This document shows, piece by piece, positions 12,671-23,434 of a DNA stretch of 64,000 nt (its first letter is position 1; the number at the start of each line of letters is the position of its first letter). Below the pieces are notes generated by a model that worked only from the letters and a program-made list of their open reading frames with translations, ran no database searches and was not told the origin of the DNA. The DNA comes from Stictocephala bisonia. Lineage: Eukaryota > Arthropoda > Insecta > Hemiptera > Membracidae. The position numbers and the translations under genes were made by a program. The stretch is from contig JAQJVL010000743.1 of assembly GCA_035578905.1 (NCBI GenBank), positions 338,087-402,086 of the forward strand, read 5' to 3'.

Positions 12671-13277
12671 CAGTAAAACATATCATATAGGCCGGATAAC
12701 TTTGAAGCCGGATATGGAATTACCACAATAAAGGTGTGGTTTTTATGTATCGAATGCATCGGTTGTGCATATTGGAGGAACTATATAATTATTGGATTGT
12801 TTAATACTGAGCTGCAAGGGTTTCCCAAAATATTTAGTAATAATGCTATAAAATAGCACAATTCTTTTAACAAAAAAAAAACTAAAATACTGTTGTCCTA
12901 GTATCATATTTCTTAGTTAAGGTACTTTCTGGCTATGTAATGGAAAGAAATTATCAAAAGATTATAAATTTGATTTTATTTTAGAACATACAGTAAATAA
13001 AAAACAGTAAAATACAGTATATAGAATAACTTGTACTAACGCACATGGAATGCAATACAGTCAATAGCAACTTTTTGATCTGCCAACACGCTAAGGCAAT
13101 GTTTCCAAAAATAGCATAGGCAACTTTTGCTGTGGGGAAATCCCTCATTGCGCTCCCCAACCTTTCTTTTCTAAGGTCAAGCACTAGGAACTAATATTCC
13201 TTCTCTTTGTCACCAAGCCGCCCGGCTCGGTTATCACAGGTTCCTCATCACAGGGCCTGATATGCCAGCTTTTACTG
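12671..13277. mobile_element. pogo/Tigger-like non-autonomous element
   Basis: The left end CAGTAAAACATATC follows TA, and the right end, inverted, is CAGTAAAAGCTGGC before TA. 'ggccggataactttgaagccggat' just inside the left end is the kind of subterminal sequence seen in pogo-like elements. The left terminus is duplicated in tandem (from about 12642 and again at 12669). No transposase frame is convincing. The inverted terminus is only about 9-10 bp, so the call rests on terminus type plus the TA flank. Confidence 0.5.
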
Positions 13278-13708
13278 TACATTACACTTGTTGAAAAGCT
13301 GTTTTTGGGTATCAGATAATGTTTTTTTTAACCACAACGAATATATTTACAGCAATATTTCAAAACATATCATACATTGCTTTTCTTAGAGTAAAAGTTT
13401 TCTAAAATTTAGAGTAAAATTTAGAATCATGTTAGTTTTTGTTATAAATATTGTAAGAAATATAATTAAAAATCTATATAAGAAAAGTAGAAAAATGCAG
13501 AAAGTAAAAAGGACATAAAAAGCAAAAACTGACATAAAAGAATTTAACGTAAACAAAAAAATTATACATTGTAAATGTGTAAGTAAAAACAGAGGTTCTA
13601 AATTTTCATGTACATGTTGTAGGATGCTGCAATCAAATTTGAATAATGATAGAATACAGATGTTCACAAATCATGTGTTTGTGTTATAAAAAAATGAATA
13701 AATATTGT
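13278..13708. other. AT-rich stretch without genes
   Basis: The minus frame at 13386-13667 is Phe/Leu-rich and looks like a by-product of AT-rich sequence. Nothing else was seen. Confidence 0.4.
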
Positions 13709-13925
13709 AACATACAGTTGGCCCAACCTAAAAATGCGCATGACCTTTAAGAGGTTAATAGAAGTGGGACAGGGAGGGGGTGCTTTTCTGAAAATGTTGT
13801 ACTGATCAGGTGATTGCAAACATGAAAATATTAGCACCAGTGTAAATTTAAATTAACAGGTAAATAATCATTTTATATTAATTCTATTTGTAAATATAAC
13901 CTCAACCTGTATTTAACCTTTCAAA
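13709..13925. repeat. Dispersed repeat, copy 1 (possible mariner-type left end)
   Basis: It begins TACAGTTGGCCCAACCTAAA and shares ordered blocks with 18295-18590 ('ttaatagaagtgggac', 'gaaaatatta', 'aataatcattttatatta', 'ctatttgtaaata'). It lies upstream of the transposase at 14230-14993. TA followed by CAGTTGG would suit a mariner left end. A weak inverted counterpart, 'gcaagggtggtcaagtgg', sits near 15258-15276. Confidence 0.5.
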
Positions 13926-14229
13926 TGGTAGACGTTCATTTTTTAACGACACATACCGCGCCTGAAATGGCAGTTGTTCATTGTTTCATCGTATTTCACG
14001 TCATATATTATGTTCGATTTAATGTAGTGAAGATATCTAGGTTCCATTAGGAAGAGGACAAGTTTATCTTTCTGATCACCTCACTTCCTCCTTTTATTTT
14101 GATCATCTTTGTTTTACAGACGTGATTGTTGATATAATACACTAATACTAATGTATTGCACTAATAAGCTAATGCTGGTACGCTTTTTGATATTTACAAA
14201 TATAAAAATAAATTTTTATAGTTCATCGG

Positions 14230-14993
14230 TTCACCCGAGCCTTAAAAGTTACCAGTTATATCCTTATCATATGCAGTGTGTTCAATCTCTTCTACCCACA
14301 GATAATGCTAGAAGAGTGCGCTTTTGTAGAGAGATGCTTAGAAGAAATGGAGTTCATCCTGGGTTTTTCAATAACATTTTGTGGACTGACAAAAGTTTTT
14401 TCAAAAGAACAGGAATTTACAATAATCACAACACACATTATTGGTCATATGAAACACCTTAAGCAATAATAAATTACCGTATCACTTTCAGCACCAGTTT
14501 GGAATAAACATGTGGGCTGGTATCGTTAAAGGCAAATTAGTTGGGCTATTTGAGTTGCCAGGTAGACTGAATGGAGCGAATTATTTTAACTTTCTGAAAA
14601 ACAACCTTAGAGAAATCCTTGAAGATGTTACGCTTGGCACACGTGAAAATATTTGGTTTCAATATGATGGCGCTCCAGCCCATTATTCTCATGAAGTTAG
14701 GCTGTATCTAAATGCTGAATTCCAAAATCGCTGGATCGGAAGACGAAGAATCATAGAATGGCCGAGCACATTACCTGATCTAAACCCCATGGATTTCTTT
14801 TTGTGTGGATACTACAAGGAATTGGTGATTTTTTCTGATTGCCATAGAGAAGATGAACTAAGATAACGAATAACAGTTACCAACACAATTAGGGATAATG
14901 TTCAATCCTTTCGTTCTCTAATGAGAAATTGTCATTGTTGTTGTCAGCTTTGCATCAGGGAAGAAGGTCGGAATTTTGAACTTTTATTGTAAT
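14230..14993 (+). pseudogene. Tc1/mariner-type DDE/D transposase, broken
   Basis: Two frames cover the catalytic core of an IS630-Tc1-mariner transposase. The first (to 14462) has 'DNARRVRFCREMLRR' and 'NILWTDKSFFKRTG', which gives the first catalytic Asp. The second (14510-14866) has 'MWAGIVKGKLVGLFELPG', 'IWFQYDGAPAHYSHEVR' (second Asp) and 'IEWPSTLPDLNPMDFFLCGY' (third position, Asp). I count 36 residues between the second and third acidic residues. The frame changes between 14462 and 14510, and a stop after 'EDELR' interrupts the C-terminal part, which stays readable to about 14990. The N-terminal HTH region is absent or unreadable. The gene is not functional. Confidence 0.9.
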
Positions 14994-15819
14994 AGGTATG
15001 TTTCGAAAAATGGTACTGTAATTTATCTAATGTATTTCCTTATTGCTTTTTTTGCTTGCAGCAATTAATTTTACTTACAAATTTGTCAACTTTAATGTTA
15101 CTGTATTAAGCTAAATATTTATAAAATCATTTACTTAATAAAATTATAATATCAGTACAAAATGTGTGTTTAAATAGCAGTTACATTATTTCTCTAGCCT
15201 TTTTGAAATGACTTGTTAGCTTTGTCCATGCGTAAAACTTCCGCGAAGAAGCGCCGTAATGCAAGGGTGGTCAAGTGGCCAGCCCACAAAAAACGTATAC
15301 TTATATTGAAAAATAAAGTTAAAAGTTAAAGTTTGTCTTATTTTACCAGGCGAAGTTAGCAATACTCCAATTCTCAAAAGAAGCTAACGAATTTGTTTAC
15401 ATTTCTTTTTAATTTTTGAATTCTGCAATAAGTAGGGAAGTTTTAAAGATATTTTGGCATTACCTTAGGGTAAAAATATGTTTGCAGTCACCGATTGAAT
15501 GTAGTAGTAACTTTCTTTTAAGTTAAAAAAACAAAAGTTTAAACACTATTAATTTATGATTTTAACATCCTGAAATGCGTCAAAACTGTATATTATGCAA
15601 ATGCACTTATTAAAATTGTACTGTAAAAGTTTTAAGGCCTTGAGTGCATTATTCCTTGTATACAAATTATTTTTTTCTGTTGCAAATACAAATATTTTAA
15701 AAAATATTAAAAAAGTCAATATATCAGTAACTGTTGGAAATGATCTATATAACAAGCCTGTGAAGTTTGGACCCTTTACCTTCCCACTGTATAGACTACT
15801 ACACCATCGTTATTGTTCA
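14994..15819. other. AT-rich stretch
   Basis: At 15313-15352 a 37-base string (aaagttaaagtttgtcttat, then tttaccaggcgaagttag) recurs at 46207-46244 with two differences, so it belongs to a dispersed repeat family. No gene was recognised. The plus frame 15595-15837 has no known motif. Confidence 0.5.
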
Positions 15820-16140
15820 AGCTATTATAAGACCTAACAAACTGTTACCAGTAATTGTCATTAAATCACTGTCATTATTAAGCCAAGCTTCAATTAATAT
15901 AATGCAATGAAATTTGACTTTCAGAACTTTGAACATAAACTAAAAATTCATCAACATTCTGATTATAACTATACAGATGTTCTGATGAATAAATCTGAAG
16001 TGCTCAACATTATACTTTTTATCTTCTAAACAAATATTACTAAAATGATTACTATCTAGACACACACTACAGTTAACAAAAGCATAATCAAACCCATATA
16101 CAGTTGTGTTCAATACCATAGCACAACATTCAAGAGACTG
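15820..16140 (-). pseudogene. LINE ORF2 start, endonuclease N-terminal fragment
   Basis: Read leftward, one frame gives 'SVCLDSNHFSNICLED', 'EHFRFIHQNICIVI' and, after a stop, 'VKFHCIILIEAWLNNDSD'. This follows the order at the start of the APE endonuclease in Jockey/CR1-type LINEs, where an H-Q-N-I block is followed by a hydrophobic strand and a T/E-x-W-L block with the catalytic Glu. Here E-A-W-L is visible. Nothing readable continues into the rest of the nuclease, so this is a short dead fragment. Confidence 0.55.
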
Positions 16141-16274
16141 CCAGCTTTCAATGTCTCTAACAATTAATTTTAAAAATTTTACTAGCCAATAATCATGGTA
16201 TGAGGCATATTTACATATTACTCCTAATAAATTTATATTTGTAATAAGCTGTATTAAAAATAATAAACGAATAA

Positions 16275-16870
16275 ATAGTTTATATATCCAATTTGGAAGG
16301 AAAAACTATCAGAATGTCTGCATATACGATATATAAAAACAAAAATATCAGGATATTAAAGAAATATCTAAAGTGTTATTAATAGACTAAAAGCAGATAA
16401 TTTCCATCTATAGAATAACTAGCTAACTCTGGTAAAATGCTTTGAACTGTTCTATAACAATTTACTCTATAAGAATTGTAGCATATTTACAAAATGTCTA
16501 TTATACAATTTATAATTGAAATAAGATGTTATCAACTAATAAAACGAAAAACCTTGTATATCCAAATTGGAAAGACAAGCCATCAGACCTACTTAATCTC
16601 TACATAAAAAATATAAAATAAATCTCTCAGAATTTTGAGAAAAACTTAAAAAGTAAACAATCTAATACTACTATTAGGTTATTTACTTTTAAATTTTTCT
16701 CAAAATTCTGAGATATTACTCAAAAATGGAAAAATAGATACTTTAGTCTATACTAAAGTATCTATTTTCCATTTATAAAAAATAATTTTCTAACTTTGGT
16801 ACAATGTGTTGAACTGTCATCTAAAAGAAATTTACTCTATAAGAAATTTATAAAATGTGTAGCAGGTTAA
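16275..16870. repeat. Diverged direct repeat with two hairpins
   Basis: Blocks at 16280-16550 ('tatatccaatttggaag', 'ctctggtaaaatgctttgaactg', 'tttactctataag') recur in order at 16558-16870 ('tatatccaaattggaaag', 'ctttggtacaatgtgttgaactg', 'tttactctataag'). Within the second copy lie two strong hairpins. One pairs tctcagaattttgaga (16622) with tctcaaaattctgaga (16697). The other pairs aaatggaaaaatagatact (about 16725) with agtatctattttccattt (about 16756). No coding signal. Confidence 0.75.
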
Positions 16871-17534
16871 TCACCTTTATACAACATTTATTTGTATATT
16901 TCATTAATCTTAAAGTTGACTATTAGCTGGTAGTATCAATTAGTTGATTAAGGTGTGGCAATCTCATAACATCTTGAGGTGAGTTCACCCTGATTTAACA
17001 GATGATCGGTTTAAACAGACTAGAGCCTATCCCATGTAGTCCATTAAATCTAAGGTTTACTGTATTTATATTTACAATGTGTGTACAAATAGTAGGCTAG
17101 TGGATTATTGTGTACTATTTTTTATGAAGTCTACAACACACCCATGAAACAAAATTACTGTACAGCTTATTAAAGTATAGGCCTAGAAGGAGTTATTTAA
17201 GAGACTATACTCAGAAAAAAAATGTTTGGACTAATCTGGATTATGTAATTTGTATTTTAGCGCTGAATATGAAAACGGTTCTATTCTATAACAATTATTT
17301 CTCAAGATATGAAGAAAAATCTAACCTCACGGAGAATCGTTTTTAGTGGAATTTAGGATATTTATGTCTAAAAAAGAAAGAATTTTTTTATAAATCATAT
17401 GAATGGAACATTATACATTTGTTCGTTGTCATTAGTGGATTAATATTACAAAATTAATACACAGGCCTACTGCAATACATAACATTCTAAAAATGAGTAA
17501 ATATATTACAACTTATGTCAAAACAAAATAACAT
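16871..17534. other. Stretch without genes
   Basis: No recognised repeat or exon. Confidence 0.4.
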
Positions 17535-17605
17535 GCCTCTTGCTAGCTTAGTTGTTAGCACTTCTGCTTCATATGCAGGGTTACCCTGGTAGGTCCAACA
17601 CAAAA
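17535..17605 (+). repeat. tRNA-like relic (possible SINE head)
   Basis: 'ttgctagcttagttgttagc' resembles a tRNA D-arm and A box (TAGCTTAGTTG), and 'cttctgcttcatatgcaggg' resembles an anticodon arm. The B box is decayed ('ggtaggtcc' in place of GGTTCGAATCC). It cannot be an active tRNA gene; a tRNA pseudogene or SINE head is more likely. Confidence 0.45.
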
Positions 17606-17771
17606 TTTTTTGCCTGATGTATTTGGACCGTTGTCCCATAACAAAGTTTGTAAATTGAGTAAAAAACGCCACTGGCGTGGACAAAAAACACAGTTAGTTG
17701 CTGTGATAAAATTCTTACCATCGTACAACTACAAACGCTTGTGATCAGATTCCTAGGTTAGTTTTACTGAC

Positions 17772-17871
17772 CAAAAGCTGGAGATTCCAAATGGTTAGTC
17801 CTTACAATATCAAATTTTTCAATACTGATTACTAACCATCCTTCTTCTTTCAGCGCCTCTGTTGTATCCAT
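17772..17871 (-). CDS. Candidate first coding exon, unrecognised host gene
   Basis: On the minus strand an ATG at 17871 opens a 100-base frame, 'MDTTEALKEEGWLVISIEKF' followed by 'DIVRTNHLESPAFG'. It ends at a plausible donor, GTCAGT (17771-17766). The composition is that of an acidic, mixed-residue protein start, unlike the AT-driven frames nearby. The upstream region (17.9-18.15 kb) is comparatively GC-rich and could be a 5' UTR or promoter. The exon at 12120-12204 may belong to the same transcript. I do not recognise the protein. Without transcript support it could be chance, but start codon, frame and splice site agree. Confidence 0.4.
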
Positions 17872-18294
17872 TTTGTCAACTCCAAATTATAAATTCCATT
17901 TATATGAATTACTAGTGGAAAAGATGAGACTGAATTAGAAGAATCTAGGCCTTCTTACACACCGTACTTCACTTTTTTGGACTAAATCCTTCCCAGTTAC
18001 TAGACTAGACTAGACTTTCCTTGGACGGACATTCTCCTGCATTTGCTTTAAAATAACACGAATACACACGATACATCACTACCCACCCACACTAGCCTAC
18101 CACTACAACAACAGCAGTTACAGTCACAGAACAGCAGTACCAGTAAGCAGAAGAATGTCTAGATATTAGAAACAGTGTTGCCAGCATGACTGGAAGATAT
18201 TAGTTACCGGAATGAATTACAAAAATCCAAAACATTCCCCGTCTTATTTTATTTTACTCCACCTATCCAAGCTATTAATTATGTATGGACAGTA

Positions 18295-18595
18295 CAGTAC
18301 AGTTGGTCCAGACTAAAGTTGTGCGTAACCTTGAGAAGAAGTTTACTATTCTTAACTGTTTCAACTTGTAAAATGGTGTATTGCCGTCTGAATAAATAAA
18401 TAAAAAAATAAAAGTTAATAGAAGTAGGACATGGGGGTACTCTTCTTAAAACGTTATCCTGGCCAGGCGGTTGAAAACGAGAAAATATTAGATACTCTTA
18501 TAATAGAAATGCACCAATCAATAATCATTTTGCATTAGTTCTATTTGTAAATACAACCTGTCTTTTTAATTCATTGTAACTAATTATTATTGTTT
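18295..18595. repeat. Dispersed repeat, copy 2, with a LINE tail inserted
   Basis: It begins TACAGTTGGTCCAGACTAAA, matching 13709. After 'gcgtaaccttgagaag' the match stops for about 70 bases, then resumes at 'gttaatagaagtaggac'. The intervening 'tgtattgccgtctgaataaa' plus an (AAAT)n tail looks like a severely 5'-truncated LINE insertion. Confidence 0.65.
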
Positions 18596-18625
18596 ATGAA
18601 TCGTCTATTTGGCAAGTTATATATG

Positions 18626-19280
18626 TTAACACGTTGACTGCCATGAGGGCGACCGGTGGCCCACACAAAAATTTTAGCTCACGCTATGAGGGCCACCGGT
18701 AGCCCTACCTAGATTTCACCCTGGCGCCACAGCTGTTTCTATGGTAAAGTTCAATATTCATTGTTCCGAGTTCTGTGTTCTATGCAACCGGAAATGACCC
18801 CCCGAGTACAGAAATAGCCGCCATCCGTTCTTTTGCCGCCATTTTGTGATGTTATTGATAAGGTAAAAGGTTGGCCCTCATGGCGTTTATGCAAAACTTT
18901 ACATACGCCATATAATATTATGTTTCAGCTGTTTTGTTGTGATGATTATATTTTCTTCCCACGCACTGATCAGCTTTTGAGGTTAGGTGTTTAATAAATG
19001 ACATTGATTCTTTTTGTGACACAAACTAGTCTGTCTAAATGTCGTAAAAACTAATTCAAATACATATAAACGTATTTATGGTTGCTTTATTTAAAAACCA
19101 GATGACCGTTTTCTATCACATTTTATGAACTTTCAGAATATATCATTAAAAATTACGTAATACTAAAAATGGCGCTACAATTTGTGTTTGATTTATACAA
19201 GACGCGGGGGCCACCGGTGGCCCACATAGCACACAGCGGCACGTATGACGTGGGCTACCGGTGGCCCTCATGGCGTCAGG
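18626..19280. mobile_element. piggyBac-type MITE, right end truncated
   Basis: TTAA at 18626 is followed by CACGTTGACTGCCATGAGGG. The block gccatgagggcgaccggtgg recurs as 'tatgagggccaccggtagcc' about 45 bases in. In inverse orientation it recurs at 19200-19275, ending 'ggtggccctcatggcgtca'. The right arm stops at that point; the expected return to ...GTGTTAA is missing. About 20 bases later the Helitron left arm begins. GC-rich subterminal repeats and a TTAA start fit piggyBac. No transposase is encoded. Confidence 0.75.
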
Positions 19281-19302
19281 CAGACATACAGTTTTACTAC
19301 GG

Positions 19303-20537
19303 CATTTTGATTTGTCCAATGATGGTAATAATCTGGCCCGCCTATTTCTGTGTGACTGGCCTTTTTGTTTTCACTGGCCAGTTTGATGTTGTCGAATGCA
19401 GCTCTGGATGGAGTTGCAAGACAGTTCAACATAACTCAGCTGACTTTGGGAAAAACTGCCACACAAAACCTTACTATTGCCCCTGAAGAACCGCGAATTG
19501 ATGACTTTCCAAACCAATTATATGAACCAATCTATACATCTAATGTAGACTCGCAGGAGTCTTATGTCGATGTTAAGTTAAAATTGATGCCTGTGGTAAT
19601 GTTATCACCCTTAAAAGAAATGTCTCCTTCGACCAGGCCACTATTTACAAAAATGCCTGGCAGACCTAAAAAGGTTAAGCGAGGACGTCCAAAGAGCTTG
19701 ACAAGTACTCGATAGGAACAGCTTACAGATGCAAAAAAAGATACAGTAAAAATAAACCTCATATAAATAGAGGTGTTGTACGACGTTACACTGACCAGCA
19801 TCCCGAGATCAACCGAGAAGCTGTCCGACGTTACACCGAGCAGAATCCCGAGATCAACCGAGAAGCTGCCCGACGTTACACCGAGCAGCATCCCGAGATC
19901 TACCGAAGCTGTCCGACGTTATACCGAGCAGAATCCCGAGATAAACCGAGAAGCTGCTCGACGTTATAACGATCAGAATCCTGGAGCTTCCTGCCAGAGA
20001 GTAGAGGCTTTTCGATTGAAGAATCCCTCATTTTCCAACATAAGACACGTTCCTGCTCTCCTTGCTCGGAAGATTGGTGAACAAGGCCCAATGGCGTACT
20101 GGAGAGACTACGATTTAAATGACATTAGTTCATTTAAACTCTGTAAAGTATGTCTTTGGGAAAATGAAATTTACAAGTGTTCGTACTGTCATGCTCGACT
20201 GTTTGAGGAAGAGAAAGACAGAAAAAAGTGGTGCTGTTTTGAGGGAGCATATAATATTCTTAATCTACCTACTTTGGACGCACCGTTTTATACTAATCGT
20301 CATTTCCTAGAACGAGCCAGAGCATACAACGATCTGTTTGCCTTCTGTGCACTCGAGGTGTCTGGTGGGTACCGTCACCCTAGTGGACTCTCCTTCAAAA
20401 TCGAAGGAAGAATGTACCACCAAGTTTACAATCTGGACGCCGCTGGTCAAAGGTTCGCGCCTAGGGGTGGAGACGTTCAGTTTGTCAACCGGTGCCGTCT
20501 TTACATCGACGATGGCAAGGAGCGCAAGAATATTGCC
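19303..20537 (+). mobile_element. Inverted duplicate of the Helitron 5' coding region (left arm)
   Basis: This 1235-bp arm is the reverse complement of 21342-22579 with only a few differences (for example 3 bases missing near 20396). It encodes on the plus strand the same part of the Helitron protein: 'NAALDGVARQFNITQLTLGK', a basic 'GRPKKVKRGRPKS', five copies of a 13-residue motif 'RRYTEQNPEINRE', a Cys-rich stretch with 'CKVCLWENEIYKCSYC', and the region up to 'CRLYIDDGKERKN'. A 2-base deletion in the fourth repeat changes the frame and is present in both arms, so it predates the duplication. The arm ends exactly where it meets the minus-strand copy, at 20537/20538. Confidence 0.9.
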
Positions 20538-22640
20538 CATGTTGCACTATACGTGAAGATCAAGAAGAAAGTAGGTGAACCCAGACGAGACACAAGGGCC
20601 ATTGCATTTTTGTAATGAATCTTGATGTACCTGGGCCCACCGGTAAACGAACTTGGGAGGTAGATCTTTCCAGCTTGCAACCCTCCTTCGCCTTGGACAG
20701 TTTCGTCACGATTTATGTCATCCATCACTTCTCTTCCTGTTTTCCTAGCCTGTTGAAAATTGAGTAATTTGTCCAATGGCCCTACCCGCACGGAATTTTT
20801 AGCAGTAGCTTTTAATTGGCATTACTTAATGTAACGTACCCGCTCCTCGTCGTACCTAACAAACATTTCTACCTGCCAAGCCTGGTAGTGGCCATAGCCG
20901 ACCATAGTGGGAAAATCGTGGCTCAGAAAGCAAGAGGCAACGCGGATAATTGTACTGAGACAGCTTGTTTCCATCATTGTCTAGGATGCCGATATGCCAG
21001 CCCAAATTGCCTTGCGGATAGAGCAATGGATATTGAAATGGTTCCATCAGAGGATCAAACAGATCGATAGAAGATGGCCGTACAGAACCCTTCTTCCAAA
21101 CAGTCAACTCCCGTGGATCACTGACGGAATCCTCAGTACTGAGAACAGCGTGCACTTCCACGCCTGTATGCTTATCACAAAGAACAGGACCATGGTTAGA
21201 TCTATTTATAATTTCAAACTGTATATGAGCGTTGATAGATGGCTCATTGCTCAAACGGTGAAACTCATTAATGAAAGGATTTGAAGAAGTGAGATAAGAA
21301 CTGATAGATTCAATCAAATTGGCATTGAGAGATCTACCCATGGCAATATTCTTGCGCTCCTCGCCATCGTCGATGTAAAGACGGCACCGGTTGACAAACT
21401 GAACGTCTCCACCCCTAGGCGCGAACCTTTGACCAGCGGCGTCCAGATTGTAAACTTGGTGGTACATTCTTCCTTCGATTTTGAAGAAGGATAGTCCACT
21501 AGGATGACGGTACCCACCAGACACCTCGAGTGCACAGAAGGCAAACAGATCGTTGTATGCTCTGGCTCGTTCTAGGAAATGACGATTAGTATAAAACGGC
21601 GCGTCCAAAGTAGGTAGATTAAGAATATTATATGCTCCCTCAAAACAGCACCACTTTTTTCTGTCTTTCTCTTCCTCAAACAGTCGAGCATGACAGTACG
21701 AACACTTGTAAATTTCATCTTCCCAAAGACATACTTTACGGAGTTTAAAAAAACTAATGTCATTTAAATCGTAGTCTCTCCAGTACGCCATTGGGCCTTG
21801 TTCACCAATCTTCCGAGCAAGGAGAGCAGGAACGTGTCTTATGTTGGAAAATGAGGGATTCTTCAATCGAAAAGCCTCTACTCTCTGGCAGGAAGCTCCA
21901 GGATTCTGATCGTTATAACATCGAGCAGCTTCTCGGTTTATCTCGGGATTCTGCTCGGTATAACGTCGGACAGCTTCGGTAGATCTCGGGATGCTGCTCG
22001 GTGTAACGTCGGGCAGCTTCTCGGTTGATCTCGGGATTCTGCTCGGTGTAACGTCGGACAGCTTCTCGGTTGATCTCGGGATGCTGGCCAGTGTAACGTC
22101 GTACAGCACCTCTATTTATCTGAGGTTTATTTTTACTGTATCTTTTTTTGCATCTGTAAGCTGTTCCTGTCGAGTACTTGTCAAGCTCTTTGGACGTCCT
22201 CGCTTAACCTTTTTAGGTCTGCCAGGCATTTTTGTAAATAATGGCCTGGTCGAAGGAGACATTTCTTTTAAGGGTGATAACATTACCACAGGCATCAATT
22301 TTAACTTAACATCGACATAAGACTCCTGCGAGTCTACATTAGATGTATAGATTGGTTCATATAATTGGTTTGGAAAGTCATCAATTCGCGGTTCTTCAGG
22401 GACAATAGTAAGGTCTTGTGTGGCAGTTTTTCCCAAAGTCAGCTGAGTTATGGTGAACTGTCTTGCAACTCCATCCAGAGCTGCATTCGACAACATCAAA
22501 CTGGCCAGTGAAAACAAAAAGGCCAGTCACACAGAAATAGGCGGGCCAGATTATTACCATCATTGGACAAATCAAAATGGTGCTTTTCATTCACTGGATG
22601 TGGATCAAATAGATACAGCAGTTCATTTACCCTCCAAAAG
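20538..22640 (-). pseudogene. Helitron Rep-helicase N-terminal region, truncated
   Basis: Read leftward from 22640: the last part of a peptidase-like domain ('YLFDPHPVNEKHHFD'), a linker with 13-residue 'RYTEQNPEINREA' repeats, a zinc-finger-like segment (CKVC..CSYC), then the Helitron-like N domain. That domain is marked by 'PFQYPLLYPQGNLGW' (about 21000-20960) and, after a frame change, 'YLPSSFTGGPRYIKIHY' with 'FFLIFTYSATW' (20650-20545). These blocks are typical of the region just before the HUH nuclease. The Rep HUH motif, catalytic Tyr pair and helicase are all missing, because the sequence turns into the inverted arm at 20538. Stops and frame changes make it inactive. It is continuous with 31058-31480 once the BEL/Pao insertion is discounted. 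Confidence 0.88.
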
Positions 22641-22645
22641 GAGAC

Positions 22646-23434
22646 TGTTCAGGATTGATACAAGGTATCCGTCCCGGAGTACCAAAAATGTTGCGGGATG
22701 AATGATCCGGTTTGGAGGAGCAAAAATGTTGAGTGAATGAGTTATCCCAAAAATGTTCAAAGAGAGAGTGAGTAGAGAACGTTAATAAGTACGGAGGACC
22801 ACTGCTCTTCTGGAGCAGACGTGAGAATCTAGTGAATAGGGAGGTGCTAGAATAAAAAGAGTTAACTCACCACAGAGCTTAGGTGCACACTTGTCCAGCA
22901 GGAGTAGTTGGAGACACTTATGGTAATCCAGTCCACCTTCCTTGACCACAGTCCTAGAGCACTGAAGAGTAGTCGCGGAAGTACGGACGCTTCGAAAGTC
23001 CAGGAGACCGATCACGTACCGCACAAACGAAGTTCTTGAAGGTCTGGATGAGTAGCACAAAGTTAAAAGTTAAAGCACACACACTAATTGTTGATTGGGG
23101 AAAGAGAACACGCGAGAGAGGTGCGTAAGCGTTGAGAGTACCGTGCTGTCGAGAGTCTACGTGAGGTCTAGACGAGAGAGAGACCACGCGAGCGAGGTGT
23201 GTGCACATTGAGACTGCCGTGAGATCTGGGGTGAAAACGACGCCTCGCATCGCATCAGGCGAGAGTAATTCTAGTCCACCAATAAGAACTCGAGTTACGG
23301 GGTGGCGTGATGCCTATTCTGAGGACAGATAACCCTCTCTCTCTCTTGGTTTCCGTGAGAATGTGAAATACCAAGCTTCAATGCTTACAACTATAGAATA
23401 TATGAACTATATACAATTATCTTATTACCTAACA
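22646..23434 (-). repeat. BEL/Pao 3' LTR
   Basis: It is bounded by TG...CA and flanked on the left by GAGAC. Short frames within it (92 and 98 codons) occur identically in the other LTR and are not genes. The inner boundary at 23434/23435 is set by the end of identity with the other LTR; no convincing long polypurine tract is visible beside it. Confidence 0.95.

Noticed and set aside
13386..13667. Phe/Leu-rich minus frame as a membrane protein
   Set aside because: AT-rich DNA gives such frames by chance; no start context, splice sites or conservation evidence.
13744..13944. Short TTAA-bounded element (ttaagaggttaa ... ttaacctttcaaatgg)
   Set aside because: The inverted match is only about 12 of 16 bases and the sequence is already explained by the dispersed repeat shared with 18.3 kb.
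22782..23250. 92- and 98-codon minus frames, repeated at 30400-30868
   Set aside because: They lie wholly inside the two LTRs and have no motif; they recur only because the LTRs are identical.
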